64,000 bases of DNA from Clostridium beijerinckii (GTDB taxonomy: Bacteria > Bacillota > Clostridia > Clostridiales > Clostridiaceae): positions 2,942,001 through 3,006,000 of the forward strand of contig NZ_CP073653.1 in NCBI RefSeq assembly GCF_018223745.1, in the 5' to 3' direction. The notes under the pieces are model-generated. The model was not told the DNA's origin. It worked only from the letters and a program-made list of their open reading frames with translations, and did not search any database. The translations under genes and the position numbers were made by a program. This document shows, one piece after another, positions 1-8,639 of this stretch; position 1 is the stretch's first letter; each line of letters opens with the position of its first letter.

Positions 1-446
1 TCAAATTCAACCACTCCAAAGGCCTTTGGATTTTGAACATAGTAACCAAATATATATGCTCCACTATCTAGATTAGCCGCTTTCATTAAATGTTCTGAAA
101 AGCTTTGTCCATAGAAAATATTATCTCCAAGTATCATTGCTACATTATCATTACCAATAAACTTTTCACCGATAATGAATGCCTCTGCAAGGCCATTGGG
201 TTTTTCTTGAATAGCATAATCAATATTTAATCCTAATTCTTTTCCATCATTAAATAATTCTCTAAAATTTTTTATATCTCTTGGAGTTGATATAATTAAA
301 ATGTCTTTAATTCCCGAAAGCATTAATACTGACATTGGATAATAAATCATTGGTTTGTCATATATTGGCACCATTTGTTTAGATATCGATTTTGTCACTG
401 GATAGAGACGAGTCCCAGAACCGCCTGCTAAAATAATTCCTTTCAT
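1..446 (-). CDS. rfbA: Glucose-1-phosphate thymidylyltransferase (RfbA/RmlA), 3' end cut by window edge
   Basis: The first 148 codons are in the window. Residues 8-18 are the nucleotide-binding signature [11 protein letters not shown], and further on YDKPMIYYP and GDNIFYG are typical of RmlA. The enzyme makes dTDP-glucose from dTTP and glucose-1-phosphate, the first step of dTDP-L-rhamnose synthesis in the cytoplasm. The ATG at 446 follows a GGGGGAT ribosome site. The family is usually about 290 residues, so roughly half is missing only because the window ends. It lies next to a collagen-like gene and a glycosyltransferase, an arrangement reminiscent of exosporium glycoprotein loci in spore formers, where rhamnose decorates the collagen-like filament; that link is inferred from position. 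Confidence 0.9.
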   Translation of the reverse strand, partial: MKGIILAGGSGTRLYPVTKSISKQMVPIYDKPMIYYPMSVLMLSGIKDILIISTPRDIKNFRELFNDGKELGLNIDYAIQEKPNGLAEAFIIGEKFIGNDNVAMILGDNIFYGQSFSEHLMKAANLDSGAYIFGYYVQNPKAFGVVEF

Positions 447-670
447 TTTAATCCCCCATAATATTCTGATTAATTGTCTAACTTCAGAATAAATTCGTTT
501 ATTAATTATGTTATGAAAAAGTATATTATATAGTTACTTTCTAAAATCATAAAATTTAAGTTGTAATTAATGCAATATCCCCCATTTGTAACAAAATATA
601 ATACAAATCATACTATGTAATAGCATGGCATACAATGCTATGTTTGTTTATAAAGGGGGTTAAAAAAATT

Positions 671-2764
671 GTGGGATACGATGATTTTTTTGATGAGAAT
701 ATAGATAACAAAAGAAAATATTCTTCTATTGATAAAAAAAATGACGATAGATATGACTTAGAATGCTTAATGGGATTAATAGATTTTGATAACTGTAAGA
801 GAGGACCTCAAGGGCCACAAGGACCACAAGGTGCTCAAGGCGCACAAGGAGCTCAAGGACCACGAGGATTCCAAGGACCACAAGGAGCACAAGGAGCTCA
901 AGGACCACGAGGATTCCAAGGACCACAAGGAGCTCAAGGTGCTCAAGGTGCACAAGGATCTCAAGGCGCACAAGGTGCTCAGGGATCTCAAGGACCTCAA
1001 GGTGCACAAGGAGCTCAGGGATCTCAAGGTGCTCAAGGATTCCAAGGACCACAAGGTGCTCAAGGAGCTCAAGGTGCTCAAGGATTCCAAGGACCACAAG
1101 GTACTCAAGGACCTCAAGGTGCACAAGGTGCTCAGGGATCTCAAGGTACTCAAGGTGCTCAAGGTACTCAAGGTGCTCAAGGATTCCAAGGACCTCAAGG
1201 TGCTCAAGGAGTTCAAGGTGCTCAAGGAGTTCAAGGTGCTCAAGGAGCTCAAGGATTCCAAGGACCACAAGGTACTCAAGGACCTCAAGGTGCTCAAGGT
1301 GCACAAGGAGTTCAGGGAGCTCAAGGTGCTCAAGGCGCACAAGGTGCACAAGGTGCTCAGGGATCACAAGGAGCTCAAGGACCTCAAGGTGCACAAGGTG
1401 CTCAGGGAGCTCAAGGTACTCAAGGAGCTCAAGGTACTCAAGGTGCTCAAGGATTCCAAGGACCACAAGGTGCTCAAGGAGCTCAAGGATTCCAAGGACC
1501 ACAAGGTACTCAAGGACCTCAAGGTGCTCAAGGTGCACAAGGAGTTCAGGGAGCTCAAGGGGCTCAAGGCGCACAAGGTGCTCAGGGATCACAAGGAGCT
1601 CAAGGACCTCAAGGTGCACAAGGTGCTCAGGGAGCTCAAGGTACTCAAGGAGCTCAAGGGGCTCAAGGATCACAAGGAGCTCAAGGACTTCAAGGTACTC
1701 AAGGACCTCAAGGTGCTCAAGGATTCCAAGGACCACAAGGATCTCAAGGACCTCAAGGTGCTCAAGGCGCACAAGGAGCTCAAGGTGCACAAGGAGCTCA
1801 AGGTACTCAAGGTGCTCAAGGATCTCAAGGACCACAAGGGACTCAAGGTGCACAAGGACCTCAAGGATCTCAAGGATTACAAGGAACTCAAGGACCACGA
1901 GGATTCCAAGGTGCTCAAGGACCACAAGGGCCACAAGGTGCTCAAGGTGCTCAAGGACCACAAGGTACTCAGGGATTACAAGGAACTCAAGGACTTCAAG
2001 GTACTCAAGGAGCTCAAGGACCACAAGGTGGACAAGGATTACAAGGAACTCAGGGACCTCAAGGATTCCAAGGCGCACAAGGACCACAGGGATCACAAGG
2101 TGCTCAAGGATTCCAAGGACCTCAAGGTGCTCAAGGATCACAAGGAGCTCAAGGACCACAAGGAACTCAAGGAGCTCAAGGAGCTCAAGGACCACAAGGT
2201 GGACAAGGATTACAAGGAACTCAGGGACCTCAAGGATTCCAAGGAGCTCAAGGACCACAAGGAACTCAAGGACTTCAAGGTGCTCAAGGACCTCAAGGGC
2301 CTCAAGGATTACAAGGAACTCAAGGACCTCAAGGATTCCAAGGTGCTCAAGGACCTCAAGGCTCGAGAGTAATTAATATTTATCTTAGTTCACAACAATC
2401 AATTCCTAATAATTATTTCTTTGGAATAGGTATAGACTCGATTGATTTCCAAGCAAGCAGTGTAGTTGTACCTCAAAACGCTACAATTACTGGGCTAATT
2501 TTTAGTATTAGGAATGAGCCTTTGGATTTAAATCAATCTGTAAGTGCAGAGATATATAGAAGCACAAATTGTGGTGTTAATTCTACAGCAACAGGAATCA
2601 TAGCAACAGTAACAGGACCAAATCCTACAAATTGTTGTGCATCTGTCCCTGCTAATTTATCTGTAAATCAATGCGATTTATTAAGTGTTAGAATTTCTAG
2701 AGTTGGTAACACTGCTGATTTAATTAACGGAGTTACAGCTACTATTATATTAACTTTACCATAA
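671..2764 (+). CDS. Collagen-like G-X-Q repeat protein, probable exosporium/spore-surface filament
   Basis: This is a 697-aa protein. A short acidic N-terminal segment (about 43 residues, rich in Asp/Asn) is followed by an unbroken run of about 173 Gly-X-Y triplets (DNA 803-2362) and a 130-residue C-terminal domain rich in beta-forming residues, with two neighbouring Cys in a NCC motif. X is Ala, Pro, Phe, Ser, Thr, Val or Leu; Y is almost always Gln, with Arg in only a few triplets. The layout (short anchor, collagen stalk, globular tip) is that of BclA-like exosporium filaments. There is no signal peptide, as expected for a protein made in the mother cell. I chose GTG 671, 11 nt after AAAGGGGGT; the in-frame ATG at 635 lies upstream of that ribosome site. 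Function is inferred from architecture and neighbours. Confidence 0.85.
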   Translation: MGYDDFFDENIDNKRKYSSIDKKNDDRYDLECLMGLIDFDNCKRGPQGPQGPQGAQGAQGAQGPRGFQGPQGAQGAQGPRGFQGPQGAQGAQGAQGSQGAQGAQGSQGPQGAQGAQGSQGAQGFQGPQGAQGAQGAQGFQGPQGTQGPQGAQGAQGSQGTQGAQGTQGAQGFQGPQGAQGVQGAQGVQGAQGAQGFQGPQGTQGPQGAQGAQGVQGAQGAQGAQGAQGAQGSQGAQGPQGAQGAQGAQGTQGAQGTQGAQGFQGPQGAQGAQGFQGPQGTQGPQGAQGAQGVQGAQGAQGAQGAQGSQGAQGPQGAQGAQGAQGTQGAQGAQGSQGAQGLQGTQGPQGAQGFQGPQGSQGPQGAQGAQGAQGAQGAQGTQGAQGSQGPQGTQGAQGPQGSQGLQGTQGPRGFQGAQGPQGPQGAQGAQGPQGTQGLQGTQGLQGTQGAQGPQGGQGLQGTQGPQGFQGAQGPQGSQGAQGFQGPQGAQGSQGAQGPQGTQGAQGAQGPQGGQGLQGTQGPQGFQGAQGPQGTQGLQGAQGPQGPQGLQGTQGPQGFQGAQGPQGSRVINIYLSSQQSIPNNYFFGIGIDSIDFQASSVVVPQNATITGLIFSIRNEPLDLNQSVSAEIYRSTNCGVNSTATGIIATVTGPNPTNCCASVPANLSVNQCDLLSVRISRVGNTADLINGVTATIILTLP
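803..2362 (+). repeat. Coding tandem repeat, about 173 Gly-X-Gln triplets (9-nt unit)
   Basis: A 1.56-kb array of 9-bp units of the type GGN-NNN-CAA/CAG encodes the collagen stalk. Larger blocks recur inside it, for example segments with a [13 protein letters not shown] pattern, suggesting growth by unequal crossing over or slippage. Because the units lack stop trinucleotides in several frames, long spurious open frames appear on both strands; these are by-products. Confidence 0.95.
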
Positions 2765-2788
2765 ATATCAAAGTCCTAATTAATTAAA

Positions 2789-2823
2789 AATAGAGTGTTG
2801 ATAATAAAATCAACACTCTATTC
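2789..2823. terminator. Bidirectional hairpin between convergent genes
   Basis: A perfect inverted repeat with arms AATAGAGTGTTGAT lies between the convergent collagen-like and glycosyltransferase genes. A T-rich run follows it on the minus strand, so it most clearly ends the glycosyltransferase transcript. Confidence 0.75.
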
Positions 2824-2891
2824 TTAATTGTTTAATTTAGGGACAAAAAACAATGTACTAAGTAGCTCTGCTAATTTTGCAGATAATTTTA

Positions 2892-4424
2892 TTATTCTGG
2901 AATTACAACCAATTTCTCGTTGCATGAGGAGCAAAATTTTGCGTACTTAATACATGTTTCCAGCGAATCCGTTGGTTCCATAGGCCACCAACGAATTGAT
3001 CCCATAGGTGCCTTAGAAGCAAAAAGCTCAATTTCCTCAGGAATACGCCCGACAACCAATACCTCAATATCTTTAAAGTTAGTTTCTAATCCTTTTTTTA
3101 GTGTATCTATCAATTTTTTATTTACATTTACAGGAGATGAGTATGGAATTGGAAAGATTATTGAAAGTTTATTAGAATTCTCATCAATTATATTCGCTGA
3201 TTTTAAAGCTAAGTCTCCTTCTTCCCTCTCCCATACACGATTATATGATATAAATTCCTGTAATCCAAGCTCTTCAACTCTTTTGTGAATTCTCTCACTA
3301 TAATATTTATACAGTTCTCCTATTAAAATTTGAATCTGTTTGTTTCTGGTAAAAGTTGAATTATCTCCATTTTCATTTCTATATTGTATATATAGCAAAT
3401 CAGGAATACATATATATTTTGTGCAAAGAAATGTTCGAACTAATATATCGTAATCATCTGCAACTAATAGTTCTTCTCTATGCCCTCCAAGCATGTGATA
3501 GCAGTCTTTGGTCCATGCCCGAGGATGATTTGGTAATCCAGCTAAATGAAGTATGGTTGTTCCATTTATTACTGTATTTCTTAATACATTTTGCCATCTG
3601 TGCATTTCATGAACCCAGACTCGATAATATACACCATATCCATATCCACAATCCCATCCATACCAATTTGAGATATTGCTTCCGACATATGGTTCAGTGC
3701 AATCTCCATATACAAATCCACAATCAGGATGACGTTTAAATGCAGCTACAATTTTTTCTAAGCAATCATGTGTTAATTCATCATCATGATCTACTTCTAA
3801 TAAGATCTCACCAGTGCATATACCAGCAGCATAGCGTTTTGTGGCACCTATATAACCATTGCGGTGATCTTGCCTATATCTTCTTACACGAGGATCATCT
3901 AGAATTAGTAAGTCCTGATTGTAAGTGGTATCATTATCACCAGAATCGTCTACAATTATCCATTCCCAATTTGAATAGGTTTGATTCAGAAGTGAGTTAT
4001 ATACGCGTTTAATTTTATCCTTAGATTTATATGCGGCTGTAAAAATTGATACTAATGGAACATCAGAAGAAAACTTAGTAATTGGTATTTTTTTATTTTC
4101 TGGAAGGAGATCTGTACATTTTAGCCAGCAATAGAATAAATGAGATGGTTGAATATCCTTTATTGAATCATAATGCAGCCAGCGTTTTCTTTCATGATAT
4201 GGTAATGCATATAGTGTTGTAAACTGGTCTGCATCGCCTCCTATTGAAACATATACACGTGGGGCTTTAGGGTTTATTTTTAAGGTTGTATTTTCTACTT
4301 TGTATAATTCAACTTTTATTCCACTTTCAATAATTTCTTTCAACATTTTTTCAAGTTCATCTAATGAAATTTTTTTATCAACAAACATATGGACTGTTAA
4401 TAATGGAACATCATTAAAGTGCAT
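2892..4424 (-). CDS. Family 2-type glycosyltransferase, probable spore-glycan enzyme
   Basis: This is a 510-aa protein. A GT-A domain starts near residue 122 (VPLVSIFTAAYKS), with the nucleotide-binding VDDSG at about 158-162 and the metal-binding DHDD at about 212-215, as in GT2 enzymes. The N-terminal 120 residues and the C-terminal part after about 370 are not recognised; the latter contains a second Rossmann-like strand pattern. No membrane segment is visible, so it is likely cytoplasmic. The start is ATG 4424, six bases after AAAGGAGG; an upstream in-frame ATG at 4490 lacks a ribosome site. It converges on the collagen-like gene and lies close to rfbA, so glycosylation of the collagen filament is a reasonable guess. 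Acceptor and donor sugar cannot be read from the sequence. Confidence 0.82.
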   Translation of the reverse strand: MHFNDVPLLTVHMFVDKKISLDELEKMLKEIIESGIKVELYKVENTTLKINPKAPRVYVSIGGDADQFTTLYALPYHERKRWLHYDSIKDIQPSHLFYCWLKCTDLLPENKKIPITKFSSDVPLVSIFTAAYKSKDKIKRVYNSLLNQTYSNWEWIIVDDSGDNDTTYNQDLLILDDPRVRRYRQDHRNGYIGATKRYAAGICTGEILLEVDHDDELTHDCLEKIVAAFKRHPDCGFVYGDCTEPYVGSNISNWYGWDCGYGYGVYYRVWVHEMHRWQNVLRNTVINGTTILHLAGLPNHPRAWTKDCYHMLGGHREELLVADDYDILVRTFLCTKYICIPDLLYIQYRNENGDNSTFTRNKQIQILIGELYKYYSERIHKRVEELGLQEFISYNRVWEREEGDLALKSANIIDENSNKLSIIFPIPYSSPVNVNKKLIDTLKKGLETNFKDIEVLVVGRIPEEIELFASKAPMGSIRWWPMEPTDSLETCIKYAKFCSSCNEKLVVIPE

Positions 4425-4892
4425 TTTTATCCTCCTTTTATTTATTAAGTTAAACTTGCCAAGATCTTTTGTGAATTTATAGATATCCAACGTATATTTA
4501 GACTTATGTTAATCAAACAAAATTCAATACATTTTTATTAAGACATCTATTTTAAATGATTTGTTTCCAGATTATATAATAATTACTACTTGCTTTTATC
4601 AATGTAAAGGGATTCTGTTATATTATTTTGCTTAAGAATTCAATTAATTATATAATATTATATTTTTATGAATAAGTTACAGCATCGTTGTATTTCTTAT
4701 TAATATTAAACACAAAAATAGTCTATGTATATTCTATTAGGATAATCTTTTATAATTATCTTTCATAAAGTACACAGACTATTCAATTGCGTTATTATAA
4801 TAATAATCGCATGATATTCTTATATAAGAAAAGTCATATAATTATATTAGATATTTCTAAAACGTATATACTTAATTGTATTTTTACAGTTA
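4425..4892. other. Gene-free stretch with one terminator
   Basis: This 468-bp AT-rich gap contains the ribosome site of the glycosyltransferase gene and the hairpin at 4717-4783. I see no credible reading frame or other structured element. Confidence 0.6.
4717..4783 (-). terminator. Terminator of the 4893-5333 gene
   Basis: On the minus strand, AATAGTCTGTGTA and TACATAGACTATT form the arms of a long hairpin followed by TTTGTGTTT, about 110 bases after the stop codon of the Cys-rich gene. Confidence 0.6.
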
Positions 4893-5333
4893 TTATTTGT
4901 AGCAGATTGAGCCTAGTGTAAACACTACAACAAATTCAATTTTATCTCCACATTTATTTATAGCCTTAAAATGTAAGATATCAGATGGATAACCACAATT
5001 AAGCAACTTTTTTAGATTGTGTTTTGGCATAAATATTATACCTGAACTAACTACTTTATAATATCCTAGGCGTCCACAAATAAAAACTTCATCACAAATA
5101 CATTTTTTATTGCAGCCAGTGTATATTATTTCAAGTGTATCACAGTTTGAAGAACATATTGCACTAGCTGTGAAATATTGTAATTTGTTTGGATAAACAT
5201 AAATTATTTTATTTTCATTTCCAATGCTAGCTTCTAGATTACAATTTATTTTCATTACTGGAGCTTCACACTTATTATCACATGATTTATCAGTTTCTTT
5301 CTCTTCAATAATCTCTTTTTCTTCAATACCCAT
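4893..5333 (-). CDS. Cys-rich hypothetical protein, paralogue of the 5521-6042 gene
   Basis: This 146-aa protein is not a family I recognise. An acidic N-terminus (many Glu, Lys, Asp) precedes a domain of about 115 residues with 12-13 cysteines, several in pairs such as CICDEVFIC. It aligns along its length with the neighbouring 173-aa protein: both share the order CNL, a tyrosine-rich strand, QYFT/QFFT, a Y-x-GC motif, a YKVV-type strand with SGII, and DILHF-KA/TA before the C-terminus. There is no signal peptide and no membrane segment. ATG 5333 follows AGGAGG. Position beside a collagen-like gene, plus cysteine richness without export signal, suggests a spore coat or exosporium protein cross-linked by disulfides; this is inference. 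Confidence 0.75.
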   Translation of the reverse strand: MGIEEKEIIEEKETDKSCDNKCEAPVMKINCNLEASIGNENKIIYVYPNKLQYFTASAICSSNCDTLEIIYTGCNKKCICDEVFICGRLGYYKVVSSGIIFMPKHNLKKLLNCGYPSDILHFKAINKCGDKIEFVVVFTLGSICYK

Positions 5334-5520
5334 AATTTTCCTCCTAGAACTTAGAGTATAACTGTTTATTTCTATAAATTGTTTTTCCTAATTTCATCAC
5401 TTTATTTATAACTGTTATATTTTATTATATAAACAATTTTTTTAATTGTTACACTTAATCAATCTACTTTGTTATAAACTGCTCATTGGATTTTAATAAT
5501 TTCATTTAAATTTAGGTTTT

Positions 5521-6042
5521 TTAACAATAACGTCTACATAAATTACACGAGAATATTGCAACAAAATCATAAGACTCATGACTACACTTATCTGTGGCTG
5601 TGAAATGTAAGATATCTTTTTTTTTAGGATCTAATTTGGAATAAGTTTCAGCTATAATCCCAGAGTGCACTATTTTATATACTGCAAGATTTCCACGAAT
5701 TCCATTATTTGAAGAACATCCATTATATCTAATAGTTACATCTCCACAACATTTTGATACATCAACTGTAAAAAATTGAGATTCGCCTGGAACTAAATAA
5801 AGCATTTTATTTATTGTATCGAAATCCACTTTTAGATTACAACTAGCATAAATCTTAGGTTCGCTTCCTTGGCAACAAGTGTCATGTTTTTTATTTTCCT
5901 CTTTCCCCCAATTTTCTACATTTTCTTTTTCGTTCAAACAATAGTCACATTCTATATCAAAAAAATCATCATCTACAAAATTCTCGTCATCACATATTTT
6001 TTTAGATTCATTTTTATTGTATGTCTCTTTTTCATTATCCAT
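5521..6042 (-). CDS. Cys-rich hypothetical protein, paralogue of the 4893-5333 gene
   Basis: This 173-aa protein has a charged N-terminal third ending in DDDFFDIECDYC, which echoes the DDFFDE segment at the N-terminus of the collagen-like protein at 671. The C-terminal 115 residues match the Cys-rich domain of the downstream paralogue (shared CNL, QFFT, YNGCS, SGII, DILHFTATDKC). ATG 6042 is preceded by TTGGAGGAAG. The two genes point the same way with a 187-bp gap, so they arose by tandem duplication. No export signal is present. A mother-cell-made spore-surface role is proposed from context only; the shared DDFFD-like motif could be a targeting or docking segment. Confidence 0.75.
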   Translation of the reverse strand: MDNEKETYNKNESKKICDDENFVDDDFFDIECDYCLNEKENVENWGKEENKKHDTCCQGSEPKIYASCNLKVDFDTINKMLYLVPGESQFFTVDVSKCCGDVTIRYNGCSSNNGIRGNLAVYKIVHSGIIAETYSKLDPKKKDILHFTATDKCSHESYDFVAIFSCNLCRRYC

Positions 6043-6078
6043 TCTACTTCCTCCAATTACTGGTATTAATGATTTAGC

Positions 6079-6320
6079 TTATTCTTTAGAAATTTATAAT
6101 AAAGTAAAATCTGTGGACACTTATAAAAAAGGATACTTAATTAGGTTCTGTACAGAAAGAGAATAAAAAATATACACCTATAAAAAGAGCACGAAGTGTA
6201 ATTAATATCAATTCACCTATAAAAAGAACACGAAGTGCAATTAATATCAATTCGCCTATTAAAAGAGCATTAAGGCAATTAAAGACTTACTGCATGCAGT
6301 CGCCTGCGATTTTATTATAT
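6079..6320. repeat. Dispersed repeat copy containing a 42-bp tandem repeat
   Basis: Two full and one degenerate copies of a 42-bp unit (core CCTATAAAAAGAGCACGAAG) lie at about 6167-6290. In one frame they read SPIKRARSVININ, with no start codon. The flanks TTATTCTTTAGAAATTTAT and CAGTCGCCTGCGATTTTATT recur at 10575-10762, so the whole block looks like a copy of a dispersed element or a decayed gene. Confidence 0.6.
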
Positions 6321-6493
6321 TCTCTTATATAATAATGTATTAAATATTATTAGAAATGGTACAAAAGGTAATATAAAAACATAATATGTATTAAAATAAA
6401 ACTTTTTATTACATTGTAGACTAAATTAATTTTAAATTTATAGAATTAATATTTAGTAGCGATTTATTTTCTTTAGTGAAAGGAAGTGGGATT

Positions 6494-6823
6494 TTGAAGG
6501 ATAACGAAACTAAAAAAGAAAATTATGAATTTAATGTACATCCTTGTAACTTCAAAGTTAATATTAAAGAAATAAAGCCTTTTTATGTACACTCACGAAA
6601 TTATATTTTTTTAGACTTACAAGTATTAGATTGTTATAGTGCTAAAAGCCGTTTAAGGATAAAATCATGTCCTCACAATGGTAAGCTATATTCAGTTGAA
6701 CCCTCTATTCTTGTATATAAGCCAACAGCTGGATTTTGTGGTTATGATTTAATACAAGTACTGATTGAAGATGAGTTTGGTGGAAGCCATATAGAAAATA
6801 TCATAATTCGTGTAATAAATTAA
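6494..6823 (+). CDS. Small Ig/cadherin-like single-domain protein
   Basis: This is a 109-aa protein. The C-terminal half reads like one tandem-95/cadherin-like beta-sandwich repeat: NGKLY, then a VYKPTAGFCGYD motif (compare the Y-x-P-x-x-G-F-x-G-x-D signature), then a strand with EDEFGGSH and a final IIRVIN strand. Such domains usually occur in large exported proteins; here a single copy stands alone with no signal peptide. TTG 6494 is preferred because AAAGGAAGTG sits just upstream, while the in-frame GTG at 6476 lies before the ribosome site. It is the last gene of the spore-surface group and has four cysteines, like its neighbours. Exosporium or coat location is plausible but unproven. Confidence 0.7.
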   Translation: MKDNETKKENYEFNVHPCNFKVNIKEIKPFYVHSRNYIFLDLQVLDCYSAKSRLRIKSCPHNGKLYSVEPSILVYKPTAGFCGYDLIQVLIEDEFGGSHIENIIIRVIN

Positions 6824-6854
6824 AGAGTGAGATTTTAAATTAATCTCACTCTTT
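6822..6854. terminator. Bidirectional terminator
   Basis: AAAGAGTGAGATT and its exact complement form a hairpin between the convergent Ig-like gene and panD. T-rich sequence follows on the minus strand. Confidence 0.75.
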
Positions 6855-6878
6855 AACTACAAAGATATAAATAAAATT

Positions 6879-7253
6879 TTATTCATTTGATTCATAATTA
6901 GTTATTTCTTTTATTGTATTATCATCATTCATAAAAACAACTGAAGGCTTATATTTTCTAGCTTCATCCTCATTCATTTGTGCGTAAGCTATTATAATAA
7001 CTTTATCACCAGGTTGTACTAACCTTGCTGCAGCACCATTTAAACAAATAACTCCTGATTCCCTTTTACCCGGAATCACATATGTTTCAAGCCTTGCACC
7101 ATTATTTATATCAACTATTTGAACTTTTTCGTTTTCTAAGATACCTGCTGCTTCCATTAATGTTTTGTCTATTGTAATGCTTCCTACATAATTTAATTCT
7201 GCCTGTGTAACTGTAGCTCTGTGTATTTTTCCTTTTAACATTGTAAGTATCAT
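6879..7253 (-). CDS. panD: Aspartate 1-decarboxylase (pyruvoyl enzyme)
   Basis: This 124-aa protein makes beta-alanine from L-aspartate for pantothenate synthesis. The precursor self-cleaves between Gly24 and Ser25 (VGSITID), and Ser25 becomes the pyruvoyl group; this serine is present and correctly numbered from the ATG at 7253. The N-terminal GKIHRATVT and the later [12 protein letters not shown] segment are family hallmarks, and the length is normal. AGGAGG precedes the start. It is the last gene of the pan group, separated from panC by a 368-bp gap holding a palindromic repeat, so it may have a promoter of its own. Confidence 0.96.
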   Translation of the reverse strand: MILTMLKGKIHRATVTQAELNYVGSITIDKTLMEAAGILENEKVQIVDINNGARLETYVIPGKRESGVICLNGAAARLVQPGDKVIIIAYAQMNEDEARKYKPSVVFMNDDNTIKEITNYESNE

Positions 7254-7329
7254 TAAAATTTCCTCCTGAAAATCTGTTTATTTATCTGTTCATAATAATC
7301 AAATTAGTATATATTCCTTTTCGGTATCT

Positions 7330-7620
7330 TCATAGATACTCTCATTAAATTGAACTTATCTTTTGAAGTATATTCCATATCAGAAATGAAGGTCATGCTT
7401 TTGTGGAAGCGTTACATTAGAGGATTTAGCTGTAGATATTTCTTTAGTGGAAGTTGTTCCATTTTTGCTTGTCCTGAACTCGTTTCAGGATCATGCAGAA
7501 ATGGTGCAACTCCTGCTATTAGAAATTCACAGCTTAATCCTCAGTAACCTGAACAAATGCATGATCTTTATTTCGGTGGATTTTACGCATAAGTACATTT
7601 TCACCTCAGATATCTATATT
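7330..7620 (-). repeat. Palindromic intergenic element, diverged long copy
   Basis: The gap between panC and panD is almost filled by this element. Its central hairpin (7448-7516) has arms AGTTGTTCCATTTTTGC and GCAGAAATGGTGCAACT around an inner stem-loop. The right end, ATTTCGGTGGATTTTACGCATAAG followed by GATATCTATAT, matches the left end of the copy at 38.6 kb on the opposite strand. Small open frames inside it are not genes. Confidence 0.7.
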
Positions 7621-7621
7621 A

Positions 7622-8464
7622 TTATATTTCAAATGTAAAATTATCTATTAATCTTGTTTTTCCTATATAAACTGCAATTGGAATCAATACATTTCTCTCA
7701 ATGATTTCAACGCTTTTTAGTGAATCACTATCTACGATTTCTACATAATCTATTTTTGCTAATGGTTCTGAATTTAGTACCTCTTTTATTGAATTTTTAA
7801 TATTATTAGCATTTCTTTCACCTTTTCTTAATGCATCTTTAGCTATTTCTAAACTTCTACTTAATACTAATGCTGCTTTTCTTTCATCTTTAGAAAGATA
7901 AGTATTCCTTGAACTTTTTGCTAGTCCGTCTTCTTCACGAATTATAGGACAAGCAACTATTTCTACATCAATATTTAAATCTCTAACCATTCTTTTTATA
8001 ACAGCCACTTGTTGAGCATCTTTTTCTCCAAAATAAGCTTTGTCCGGAGTAACTATATTTAAAAATTTTGAAACAACTAAACATACTCCATCGAAATGCC
8101 CTGGTCTTTTAGCACCGCAAAGTACACTTGTAAGACCCGATACACTAACACTTGTAGATTTATCTCCATAATACATTTCACTTGGTTCTGGATTGAACAC
8201 TATTGCTGCGCCTGCATTAATACAAAGTTCCAAATCTTTATTTATGTTTCTTGGGTAACTATCAAAATCTTCATTTGGACCAAATTGTGTTGGATTTACA
8301 AATACGCTTACAACGACCTTATCATTTTCTTCAACAGCTCTTTTTATAAGACTCTCATGACCTTCATGCAAAGCTCCCATTGTTGGAACATACCCTACAG
8401 AAAGCCCCTCTCTCTTCCATGCCTTAATCAAGCTTCTAAGCTCTTTAATCTCTTTAACTAACAT
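7622..8464 (-). CDS. panC: Pantothenate synthetase
   Basis: This is a 280-aa cytoplasmic enzyme that joins pantoate and beta-alanine with ATP. The ATP-binding HIGH-type motif is in PTMGALHEGH (residues 27-36), followed by FVNPTQFGPNEDFDSYPR, the YFGEKDAQQ region and the KSSRN motif, all in order and intact. Length is normal for the family. ATG 8464 is preceded by AAGGGGGAT. It lies 175 bp after panB, with a copy of the palindromic element in between. Confidence 0.97.
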   Translation of the reverse strand: MLVKEIKELRSLIKAWKREGLSVGYVPTMGALHEGHESLIKRAVEENDKVVVSVFVNPTQFGPNEDFDSYPRNINKDLELCINAGAAIVFNPEPSEMYYGDKSTSVSVSGLTSVLCGAKRPGHFDGVCLVVSKFLNIVTPDKAYFGEKDAQQVAVIKRMVRDLNIDVEIVACPIIREEDGLAKSSRNTYLSKDERKAALVLSRSLEIAKDALRKGERNANNIKNSIKEVLNSEPLAKIDYVEIVDSDSLKSVEIIERNVLIPIAVYIGKTRLIDNFTFEI

Positions 8465-8504
8465 TACTGATCCCCCTTCTCATCCTAATACTAAAATTTA
8501 GGTT

Positions 8505-8637
8505 CATTATCACATAAGTATAAACTTACAGTTGAATATCTATATAGATACTACAATCTTAAACTATACTTAGATCATGAAATATCTTCCAAACAAAAGT
8601 ATATTATTCATTTCGTGAGTTATCGCATAAATCTAAG
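8505..8637 (-). repeat. Palindromic intergenic element, short copy
   Basis: This copy lies between panB and panC. On the minus strand it reads TTATGCGATAACTC, then ACGAAATGAATAATATACTT, then TATCTATATAGATA and a second inverted ATAAGT-type end. It lacks the long central hairpin of the full copies. Confidence 0.65.
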
Positions 8638-8639
8638 AT

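Noticed and set aside
803-2362. Possible CRISPR-like direct repeat array
   Set aside because: The unit is 9 bp and in frame throughout with no unique spacers; it is a coding collagen repeat.
726-2372. Long open frames overlapping the collagen gene on both strands (up to about 528 codons)
   Set aside because: They are by-products of the 9-bp repeat, have absurd two- or three-residue compositions, and lack ribosome sites.
3356-4012. Plus-strand frames opposite the glycosyltransferase gene
   Set aside because: Shadow frames with His/Ile-rich composition and no ribosome sites; the minus-strand gene has clear motifs.
6150-6360. Possible small gene with SPIKRARSVININ repeats
   Set aside because: No start codon in frame and no ribosome site; kept as repeat or gene relic only.
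7350-7638. Small plus-strand open frames in the panC-panD gap
   Set aside because: They lie within a palindromic element and have no ribosome site.
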